Shown one piece after another: positions 1 through 5,545 of a stretch of 7,610 nucleotides of DNA. The DNA comes from Micavibrio aeruginosavorus. Its GTDB lineage: Bacteria; Pseudomonadota; Alphaproteobacteria; Micavibrionales; Micavibrionaceae. Location of the stretch: the NCBI GenBank assembly GCA_003241285.1, contig QFOT01000113.1:1-7610 (forward strand), written 5' to 3'. Below the pieces are notes generated by a model. It had not been told where the DNA came from and made no database searches. It saw nothing but the letters and a program-made list of their open reading frames with translations. Positions within the stretch are counted from its first letter, which is position 1. Each line of letters opens with the position of its first letter. Position numbers and translations under genes: made by a program.

Positions 1-16
1 AAAAGTGAAGAAAACC

Positions 17-1369
17 ATGAAAGTATCTGTTTTAAAAAAAGAAGGTCTGACTACTGAACTGGAAGTTGTTGTTCCATCCGCCGATATTCTGAAGACTATC
101 GAGCGCGAGCTGACAGCTTATGGCAAAAATGCCAAGGTTCCAGGGTTTCGTCCGGGCAAGATCCCGATGCCTGTTTTAAAGCAGAAATACGGCACGATGA
201 TCATGGGTGAAGTTCTTGAGAAAACAATTCAGGAAACGTCTGCAAAGGCTTTGAAAGAACAGGATATTCGTCCGGCGCTTCAGCCTAAAATCGAACTGGC
301 GAATGAGAACAGGTTCGATGAGAATGAAGACCTTACCTATACGATGAAAATTGAAACTTTGCCTAATTTTGAAATCGCGGATTTGAGCAAACTCGCCATC
401 GAAAAGCCGGTCGCGAAAGTCGCCGATACAGCCGTTAACGAGATGCTGGAGAAAATTGCCAAGAATAATCGCGACTTCAAAAAAGTGGAAGAAGCACGCG
501 CGACTAAAATGGGTGATGTCGTTCTGGTCGATTTCCACGGTCAGACGAAAGAGGGCAAATCAGTTCCGGGCATGTCCGGTCACGACATGCAGGTCGAGCT
601 TGGTTCCGGTCAATTGATCCCGGGCTTTGAAGAACAACTTGTCGGCAAGAAAGTCGGCGACCATGTCCATGTTGATGTGACATTCCCTGAAGATTACGGC
701 CAGCGCGAGCTTGCAGGCCAGCCTGCCATGTTCCATGTGGATATCAAGGAACTGCGGGAGCCGGGCGAAACGAAGATCGACGATGAGCTTGCAAAGAAGC
801 TGAAAGTCGAAAGCCTCGATAAGATGAAAGAGCTTATCTCAGGCCAGATTTCAGGCGATTACGAACAACTGACCCGCATGAAAGTAAAGCGCGCTCTTTT
901 AGACGCTCTTGATGAAACACATGAATTCGAAATGCCGCAAGGTATGATCGATATCGAATACGATGCGATCTCCAAGCAGATGGAACGCGAGAAAGAGCAA
1001 GCTGGCGAAAAGCTGACGGACGAAGAAAAAGAAGAATTAAAAACGATTGCGGAGCGCCGCGTTCGTCTGGGTCTGGTACTGGCCGAAATCGGCCGCCAGA
1101 ACAAGGTGGAAGTGTCGAACGAAGAAGTTCGCCGTGCTATCCACGCTGAAGCCCGCAAATACCCGGGTCAGGAAACCCAAGTGCTTGAATTCTATTCCAA
1201 GAATCCTCAAGTCATCGAATCTTTCCGCGCACCGCTGTATGAAGAGAAAGTGGTCGACTTTATTTTAGGTCAGGCGACTGTCACCGAGAAAGAAGTATCC
1301 GCCGAAGAACTGGCCAAGGACGACGAAGAGTTACCAAAGCCGAAGAAAAAGGCAGCTAAAAAGAAATAA
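17..1369 (+). CDS. tig: Trigger factor, ribosome-associated chaperone and peptidyl-prolyl isomerase
   Basis: Trigger factor docks at the ribosome exit tunnel and shields nascent chains; its FKBP-like domain isomerises X-Pro bonds. All three family domains are visible. The N-terminal ribosome-binding domain carries the signature GFRPGK at residues 43-48, matching the GFRxGK loop of E. coli TF. The PPIase domain spans about residues 166-247 (from GDVVLVDFHG through the IPGFEEQLVGKKVGD segment). The long helical C-terminal domain ends in a lysine-rich tail (KPKKKAAKKK). The length of 450 aa is close to the E. coli 432. I chose ATG at 17 because the protein then begins MKVSVLKKEGL, aligning with family N-termini, and GAAG lies 6 nt upstream. 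An in-frame GTG at 5 would add four residues and cannot be excluded because upstream sequence is cut. A terminator follows directly, so it is probably transcribed apart from clpP. Confidence 0.97.
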   Translation: MKVSVLKKEGLTTELEVVVPSADILKTIERELTAYGKNAKVPGFRPGKIPMPVLKQKYGTMIMGEVLEKTIQETSAKALKEQDIRPALQPKIELANENRFDENEDLTYTMKIETLPNFEIADLSKLAIEKPVAKVADTAVNEMLEKIAKNNRDFKKVEEARATKMGDVVLVDFHGQTKEGKSVPGMSGHDMQVELGSGQLIPGFEEQLVGKKVGDHVHVDVTFPEDYGQRELAGQPAMFHVDIKELREPGETKIDDELAKKLKVESLDKMKELISGQISGDYEQLTRMKVKRALLDALDETHEFEMPQGMIDIEYDAISKQMEREKEQAGEKLTDEEKEELKTIAERRVRLGLVLAEIGRQNKVEVSNEEVRRAIHAEARKYPGQETQVLEFYSKNPQVIESFRAPLYEEKVVDFILGQATVTEKEVSAEELAKDDEELPKPKKKAAKKK

Positions 1370-1375
1370 GATTTT

Positions 1376-1401
1376 AAAACCCCGCCAAGTGCGGGGTTTT
1401 T
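1376..1401 (+). terminator. Intrinsic terminator after tig
   Basis: A perfect GC stem, CCCCGC (1380-1385) with GCGGGG (1391-1396), encloses the 5-nt loop CAAGT and is followed by five Ts. Flanking AAAA/TTTT extends the pairing. It begins 7 nt after the tig stop codon and is a textbook rho-independent terminator. The flanking A run means it could also work on the opposite strand. Confidence 0.9.
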
Positions 1402-1443
1402 GTTTATTATATCAGTGGTTTATTTGCCACTTGAAGAATTCGG

Positions 1444-1461
1444 TAGGTTTGCTAGGTTAGC
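1444..1461 (+). repeat. Tandem 9-nt direct repeat upstream of clpP
   Basis: TAGGTTTGC is followed at once by TAGGTTAGC (8 of 9 identical). The second unit also forms a short inverted repeat, GCTA-GGT-TAGC (1451-1461). It lies about 35 nt before the clpP start, downstream of a CTTGAAG (1430-1436) that resembles a -35 element of heat-shock type but has no convincing -10 partner. It could be an operator or part of the promoter; the function is unknown and the repeat may be chance. Confidence 0.35.
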
Positions 1462-1493
1462 TAATCATTATTTACCCACCTTAAGGCACATAA

Positions 1494-2156
1494 ATGTTTC
1501 CAAGAATTCCCAAAGACAGCGATCCAATGGATGTTTACAACAACTATCTGGTTCCAACCGTTATCGAGCAGACCAACCGCGGCGAGCGCGCTTTCGATAT
1601 CTATTCGCGCCTTTTGAAAGAGCGTATTATCTTCCTGATCGGTCCGGTCAACGACAACGTATCTTCTCTAATTTGCGCTCAGCTGCTTTTCCTTGAATCC
1701 GAAAACCCGGGCAAAGACATTTATTTCTACATCAACTCACCGGGCGGCGTCGTGTCTTCCGGTCTCGCGATGTACGATACGATGCAATATATCAAGCCTG
1801 ACGTTTCAACAGTATGTATCGGACAAGCCTGTTCGATGGGTTCCTTCCTGCTGATGGCCGGTGCTGAAAACAAGCGTTACTGTTTGCCGAACTCCCGTAT
1901 CATGATTCACCAGCCATCCGGCGGTGCGCAGGGTATGGCTTCCGATATCGAGATTCAGGCAGCAGAAATCGTTCGCTTGAAAAAGATTTTGACCGAAACT
2001 TACGTCAAGCACACGGGCCAGAAATACAAAACGCTGGAAGACCTGATGGACCGCGACAAGTGGCTTTCAGCCGAGGAGTCGAAAGCTCTAGGTCTTGTCG
2101 ACCATGTCGTTACGTCCAGAAACGATGTGATTAAGCCTGTCGAGGAAAAGAAATAA
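1494..2156 (+). CDS. clpP: ATP-dependent Clp protease proteolytic subunit ClpP
   Basis: ClpP is the serine peptidase that forms a tetradecameric chamber and degrades substrates unfolded and fed in by ClpX or ClpA. The catalytic triad is intact: Ser114 in GQACSMGS, His139 in MIHQPSGG, and Asp188 in DRDKW. The Ser-His spacing (25) and His-Asp spacing (49) equal those of E. coli ClpP. The oxyanion-loop region INSPGGVVSSG (80-90) and the segment EQTNRGERAFDIYSRLLKER are also conserved. The 220 aa length is near the usual ~200, and the extra N-terminal residues could be a propeptide. The start ATG has AAGG (1483-1486) 7 nt upstream. The nucleophile motif has Cys where many relatives have Ala (QACS), a mild substitution. 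The expected partner clpX does not follow; lon does, after 183 nt. Confidence 0.98.
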   Translation: MFPRIPKDSDPMDVYNNYLVPTVIEQTNRGERAFDIYSRLLKERIIFLIGPVNDNVSSLICAQLLFLESENPGKDIYFYINSPGGVVSSGLAMYDTMQYIKPDVSTVCIGQACSMGSFLLMAGAENKRYCLPNSRIMIHQPSGGAQGMASDIEIQAAEIVRLKKILTETYVKHTGQKYKTLEDLMDRDKWLSAEESKALGLVDHVVTSRNDVIKPVEEKK

Positions 2157-2171
2157 TAATCATTCAGTGCT

Positions 2172-2192
2172 CCCCCGTGAAAATGGGGGTTT
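2172..2192 (+). terminator. Weak terminator-like hairpin after clpP
   Basis: CCCCC (2172-2176) pairs with GGGGG (2185-2189) across an 8-nt loop, followed by only three Ts and then GG. The stem is strong but the U tract is short, so termination may be partial, allowing some clpP-lon read-through. It begins 15 nt after the clpP stop codon. Confidence 0.5.
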
Positions 2193-2202
2193 GGTCCAGA
2201 GG

Positions 2203-2220
2203 TCCCCGCCTACGCGGGGA
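2203..2220. repeat. Palindromic intergenic repeat, copy 1
   Basis: TCCCCGC, the tetraloop CTAC, then GCGGGGA: a perfect 7-bp stem. The same two arms recur at 7276-7293 with a different tetraloop (TTTC), and both copies are intergenic. The flanks CCAG (2196-2199) and CCAGG (2223-2227) resemble the edges of the short CTGG-bounded dispersed repeats found between genes in many proteobacteria. No T run follows, so it is less likely to be a terminator. Confidence 0.6.
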
Positions 2221-2235
2221 AACCAGGATAACAGC

Positions 2236-2263
2236 CTTGAATTTCTTAAAATCTTAACCATTT
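2236..2263 (+). promoter_or_regulatory. Candidate heat-shock (RpoH/sigma-32-like) promoter of lon
   Basis: CTTGAAT (2236-2242) is separated by 13 nt from AACCATTT (2256-2263). This resembles the sigma-32 pattern CTTGAAA-N13/14-CCCCATNT: 6 of 7 positions match in the -35 and 6 of 8 in the -10. lon is a classical heat-shock gene, and the element sits downstream of the clpP terminator-like hairpin and about 75 nt before the lon start. Transcription would begin near 2270. This is inferred from motif and context only. Confidence 0.5.
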
Positions 2264-2267
2264 TAGT

Positions 2268-2293
2268 AAAAGCTGGGCATTAATCCAGCTTTT
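2268..2293 (+). other. Hairpin in the lon leader
   Basis: AAAAGCTGG (2268-2276) and CCAGCTTTT (2285-2293) form a perfect 9-bp stem with an 8-nt loop. It lies just downstream of the candidate lon promoter, so it would be at or near the 5' end of the lon mRNA and could stabilise it. The A-tract/T-tract arms also resemble a weak bidirectional terminator, but the GC core is only five pairs. Confidence 0.5.
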
Positions 2294-2301
2294 CACATTT
2301 A

Positions 2302-2332
2302 GTCTCATGCTTATTTAAGGTGAGACAAGGAG
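2302..2332 (+). promoter_or_regulatory. Hairpin abutting the lon Shine-Dalgarno site
   Basis: GTCTCA (2302-2307) pairs with TGAGAC (2321-2326) around a 13-nt loop. The second arm ends exactly where the Shine-Dalgarno AAGGAG (2327-2332) begins, 7 nt before the lon ATG. The stem stacks against the ribosome site rather than covering it, so an effect on initiation is possible but unproven. The SD fixes the lon start at 2340. Confidence 0.4.
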
Positions 2333-2339
2333 TACCAAA

Positions 2340-4751
2340 ATGATCGGGTTCCGTTCAAATATGCCAAAGGCTTATGCCGTTCTTCCTCTTCGCGATATCG
2401 TGGTTTTCCCGCATATGATCGTGCCGCTATTTGTAGGGCGCGAAAAATCCGTGAAGGCGCTCGAAAAGGTCATGGAGGGCGGGAAGAAGATTCTTCTTCT
2501 AACGCAAAAATCCCCAACTACAGACGATCCAACAATTGATGATCTTTATGCAAGCGGTACGATCGGAACGATTCTGCAGCTTTTGAAATTGCCGGATGGA
2601 ACAGTGAAGGTTCTGGTCGAGGGTGAAAGCCGTGCCAAGGTTGAACAACCTCTGAGCAATGATGAGTTCATGGAAGTCGAAGCTTCCGTAATAGAAGATG
2701 CGACACCTCAAAATGAGGAGATGTCCGCGTTGTCACGCGCGCTTTCGACCCAGTTTGAAGAATACGTCAAGCTCAATAAAAAAATTCCGCCGGAAGTTAT
2801 CGTTTCAATTAACCAGATTGATGATGCGTCGAAACTATCCGATACGGTTGCCTCTCACTTGAGCCTAAAGCTTGAAGAGAAACAAAAAATACTTGAAATC
2901 AATAGTACCGCCGAGCGCATGGAGCATATTTTCTCGTTGATGGACGGTGAGATCGGTGTGCTGCAAGTCGAAAAGCGCATTCGTGGGCGCGTCAAGCGCC
3001 AGATGGAGAAAACGCAGCGCGAGTACTATCTGAACGAACAAATGAAGGCGATTCAAAAAGAGCTTGGCGACGGTGAAACCGGCGACGAGCTTCAGGAGCT
3101 GGAAAAGAAAATCGAAGGTACGAAGCTTTCCAAGGAAGCGCGTGAAAAAGCCAAGGGCGAGCTTAAGAAATTAAAGCAGATGTCACCAATGTCTGCGGAA
3201 GCGACAGTGGTTCGCAATTATCTCGATTGGATTTTGTCTGTGCCATGGAACAAGCCCAGCAAGGTCAAAAAAGATATCGTTGAAGCCGAGAAGATTCTTA
3301 ATAAGGACCATTTCGGTCTGGAGAAAGTAAAAGAGCGCATTCTTGAATATCTAGCCGTCCAGCAGCGTGCGACGAAAGTGAAAGGGCCGATCCTGTGCCT
3401 TGTCGGTCCTCCGGGGGTTGGTAAGACATCTCTTGCAGCGTCGATTGCAAAGGCGACCAATCGTAACTTCGTCCGCTTGTCATTGGGCGGCGTACGGGAT
3501 GAGAGCGAAATTCGTGGTCACCGCCGGACTTATATCGGCGCATTGCCGGGCAAGATCATTCAGTCGATGAAAAAAGCGAAATCATCCAATCCTCTTTTTC
3601 TTCTCGATGAGATCGAGAAGATGGGTTCCGACTACAGGGGCGATCCGTCTGCTGCCTTGCTTGAAGTTTTAGATCCTGAGCAAAACTCGACATTCGCGGA
3701 TCACTATCTTGAGCTTGATTACGATTTATCAGACGTGATGTTCATCTGCACGGCGAATAGTTTGCGCATGCCGCAGCCTTTGCTGGACCGGATGGAGATT
3801 ATTCGTATCGGCGGCTATACCGAAGACGAGAAGATGGAAATCGTCAAACGTCATTTGCTGAATAAGCAAATCAAGGCGACAGGGCTACGCGCCGGTGAAT
3901 TCAAAATCACCGACGATGCACTGAAAGATCTTATCCGTCACTATACACGCGAGGCAGGTGTCCGCTCACTGGAACGTGAATTGGCGGGCCTGTGCCGTAA
4001 AGCGATCAAGGAAATTCTTCGCAAGGGCAAGAAACAGGTTTCGATTAACTCGGCAAATCTCAAAAAATATGCCGGTATTCCGCGCTATAAATATGGTGAG
4101 CTGGAAGCGGTCGACCGTGTCGGCGTTGTGAACGGCCTTGCCTATACAGAATTCGGTGGCGATATTTTATCGATCGAAGCCGTAACTATGCCGGGTAAAG
4201 ACGGCAAAGTATCGACAACCGGTAATTTGCGCGAAGTTATGAGGGAATCGATCACGGTTGCCGAGATGCTGATCAAATCGCGCCACAAGGAATTCGGTAT
4301 CGATTACGATCTTCTGAAAGATATGAGCATTCACGTTCACGTGCCGGAAGGCGCGACGCCTAAGGACGGCCCGTCGGCGGGTGCGGCGATGGTCACGGCG
4401 ATTATTTCTGCTATTACCGGCATTGAAATAAAGCGGGATATTGCCATGACGGGAGAGGTTAATTTGCGCGGCAATGTGACTGAAATCGGCGGCCTGAAAG
4501 AAAAGCTGCTCGCAGCGCATAGAAGCGGTATCAAGACAGTCCTTATCCCGCAGGATAACGAGAAGGATATCGAGGAAATTCCGGCCAATGTCAAAAAGGG
4601 CCTGAAAATCATCCCGGTCGATAATATTCAAGATGTCCTAATTCATGCCCTGGTTCGTGTTCCTGAGCCGATCGAGGAAAAACCGCATGACTACGAGCCT
4701 GTCACGCCGCCTGTCGAGCCAGTAGAAGAGGGCGATGCTTTAAGGCATTAA
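2340..4751 (+). CDS. lon: ATP-dependent protease La (LonA)
   Basis: Lon is a cytosolic homohexameric AAA+ serine protease that removes misfolded proteins and specific regulators. The domain order is: N-terminal LON substrate domain (about 10-205), charged helical/coiled segment (about 210-310), AAA+ module with Walker A GPPGVGKT at 356-363, Walker B FLLDE ending at Glu424, Arg542 in GVRSLER, then the S16 protease domain with Ser679 in DGPSAG and Lys722 in GLKEKLL as the catalytic dyad. These numbers coincide with those of E. coli Lon. At 803 aa it is slightly longer than E. coli's 784; the excess is a proline- and glutamate-rich tail (about residues 775-803). ATG 2340 is supported by AAGGAG 7 nt upstream; an in-frame ATG at 2361 lacks such a site. 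It is probably monocistronic: own candidate promoter upstream, strong terminator downstream. Confidence 0.98.
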   Translation: MIGFRSNMPKAYAVLPLRDIVVFPHMIVPLFVGREKSVKALEKVMEGGKKILLLTQKSPTTDDPTIDDLYASGTIGTILQLLKLPDGTVKVLVEGESRAKVEQPLSNDEFMEVEASVIEDATPQNEEMSALSRALSTQFEEYVKLNKKIPPEVIVSINQIDDASKLSDTVASHLSLKLEEKQKILEINSTAERMEHIFSLMDGEIGVLQVEKRIRGRVKRQMEKTQREYYLNEQMKAIQKELGDGETGDELQELEKKIEGTKLSKEAREKAKGELKKLKQMSPMSAEATVVRNYLDWILSVPWNKPSKVKKDIVEAEKILNKDHFGLEKVKERILEYLAVQQRATKVKGPILCLVGPPGVGKTSLAASIAKATNRNFVRLSLGGVRDESEIRGHRRTYIGALPGKIIQSMKKAKSSNPLFLLDEIEKMGSDYRGDPSAALLEVLDPEQNSTFADHYLELDYDLSDVMFICTANSLRMPQPLLDRMEIIRIGGYTEDEKMEIVKRHLLNKQIKATGLRAGEFKITDDALKDLIRHYTREAGVRSLERELAGLCRKAIKEILRKGKKQVSINSANLKKYAGIPRYKYGELEAVDRVGVVNGLAYTEFGGDILSIEAVTMPGKDGKVSTTGNLREVMRESITVAEMLIKSRHKEFGIDYDLLKDMSIHVHVPEGATPKDGPSAGAAMVTAIISAITGIEIKRDIAMTGEVNLRGNVTEIGGLKEKLLAAHRSGIKTVLIPQDNEKDIEEIPANVKKGLKIIPVDNIQDVLIHALVRVPEPIEEKPHDYEPVTPPVEPVEEGDALRH

Positions 4752-4762
4752 AATTTTTAAAT

Positions 4763-4787
4763 AAGCCCCAAACGGGGCTTGTTTTTT
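4763..4787 (+). terminator. Intrinsic terminator after lon
   Basis: AAGCCCC (4763-4769) and GGGGCTT (4774-4780) form a 7-bp stem with the tetraloop AAAC, followed by G and six Ts. It starts 12 nt after the lon stop codon and should end the lon transcript before tRNA-Val. Confidence 0.92.
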
Positions 4788-4825
4788 GTCTGCTAAACCA
4801 TTAAGAATACGCACATTCCTAGGAT

Positions 4826-4900
4826 GCGCGGTTAGCTCAGCGGTAGAGCAACTCGTTTACACCGAGTGGGTCGGCGGTTCAATCCCGTCACTGCGCACCA
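4826..4900 (+). tRNA. tRNA-Val (anticodon UAC)
   Basis: A full cloverleaf can be folded by eye. The acceptor stem is GCGCGGT (4826-4832) with ACTGCGC (4890-4896), including one G-T pair. The D arm is GCTC...GAGC. The anticodon stem is ACTCG/CGAGT with loop TTTACAC, giving anticodon TAC at 4858-4860. The T loop is TTCAATC, closed by GGCGG/CCGTC. The discriminator A is followed by a genome-encoded CCA. UAC reads GUA and, with wobble, other valine codons. It lies 39 nt after the lon terminator; no clear own terminator is seen downstream. Confidence 0.96.
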
Positions 4901-4927
4901 TCCTTTCCAGCACACAGTTGTATATTA

Positions 4928-4956
4928 TTCCAAATAACCCGATTTTGATGTAAAAT
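4928..4956 (+). promoter_or_regulatory. Candidate promoter of the GAF gene, placed for leaderless transcription
   Basis: TAAAAT (4951-4956) matches the -10 consensus at 5 of 6 positions. A weak -35, TTCCAA (4928-4933, 3 of 6), lies at 17-nt spacing. With normal geometry the first transcribed base would be near 4963, the A of the GAF gene start codon, and no Shine-Dalgarno is present in between. Confidence 0.4.
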
Positions 4957-4962
4957 ATCAAG

Positions 4963-5472
4963 ATGCCGCCATATGATCATGAGCTGGAAGAAGTATTGAA
5001 CGACAGGGACAGATTAAGGGCGCTACGGGCGTCTAATCTTCTCGACAGTCCGCATGAGAAAATGTTCGATGATGTAACATCTTCCGTCTGTGATTATTTG
5101 AAAGTACCTATCTCCCTTGTGACATTAATCGCCCCAGACCGGCAGTTTTTTAAAAGCAGTCGCGGCCTTCCATTTGATGTGACACTGAACCGCGAGACCC
5201 CGATTAAAGACTCTGCCTGCCAATACGTAGTCAAAGAAGGTTCACTGGTTAAAATTGACAACGTTGAAGAAGATGAATTTTTTCGCCTGCACGAAGGTCT
5301 GCATAATATCCATGCAGGGGCTTATCTTGGAACACCTTTGAGATTATTCGGTCAGGCTATCGGATCGGTCTGTGCTGTTGATATCAAGCCCCGCAAATGG
5401 ACAAACGAGGAAATAGACTTTCTTGAGGATCAGGCCAGCATGCTAAGCACCGAAGTCGGCAGGCGTGGATAA
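4963..5472 (+). CDS. Stand-alone GAF-domain protein
   Basis: This is a 169-aa protein consisting almost entirely of one GAF domain (about residues 20-165), a fold that binds small ligands such as cyclic nucleotides, haem or bilins, or mediates dimerisation. The pattern typical of GAF modules fused to sensor kinases and diguanylate cyclases is recognisable: RLRALRASNLLDSP near the N-terminus, then ISLVTLIAPDRQFFKSSRGL (50-69), the DSACQYV segment with Cys86, and YLGTPLRL...GSVCAVD (121-140) with Cys137. No kinase, GGDEF, HTH or other output domain is attached, and there is no signal peptide or membrane segment, so it should be cytosolic. Ligand and partner are unknown. ATG 4963 is the only plausible start; the next in-frame ATG is inside the domain. 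There is no obvious Shine-Dalgarno. ald follows after 73 nt on the same strand. Confidence 0.88.
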   Translation: MPPYDHELEEVLNDRDRLRALRASNLLDSPHEKMFDDVTSSVCDYLKVPISLVTLIAPDRQFFKSSRGLPFDVTLNRETPIKDSACQYVVKEGSLVKIDNVEEDEFFRLHEGLHNIHAGAYLGTPLRLFGQAIGSVCAVDIKPRKWTNEEIDFLEDQASMLSTEVGRRG

Positions 5473-5516
5473 GCCCGGCAAATAGATACTGATTATCGTG
5501 AAATCTTTATATACTC

Positions 5517-5540
5517 TTCCTCAACATAACAGGTGAGGAA
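5517..5540 (+). promoter_or_regulatory. Hairpin sequestering the ald Shine-Dalgarno
   Basis: TTCCTCA (5517-5523) and TGAGGAA (5534-5540) form a perfect 7-bp stem with a 10-nt loop. The right arm contains the GAGG ribosome site (5535-5538) of ald. A -10-like TATACT (5510-5515) lacks a good -35; if used, transcription would start near 5522 and lose most of the left arm. The hairpin would then form only in transcripts reading in from upstream. Confidence 0.45.
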
Positions 5541-5545
5541 ATTCA

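Noticed and set aside
176..538. 120-aa open frame on the - strand inside tig
   Set aside because: It lies fully inside the well-supported tig gene in another frame, has no ribosome site, and its composition is that of a shadow frame.
1400..1696. 98-aa open frame on the + strand across the clpP start
   Set aside because: It starts in the tail of the tig terminator and overlaps clpP out of frame; the translation resembles no protein family that I recognise.
4167..4631. 154-aa open frame on the - strand inside lon
   Set aside because: It is antisense to the catalytic S16 domain of lon, which fully explains the sequence; no start signals are visible.
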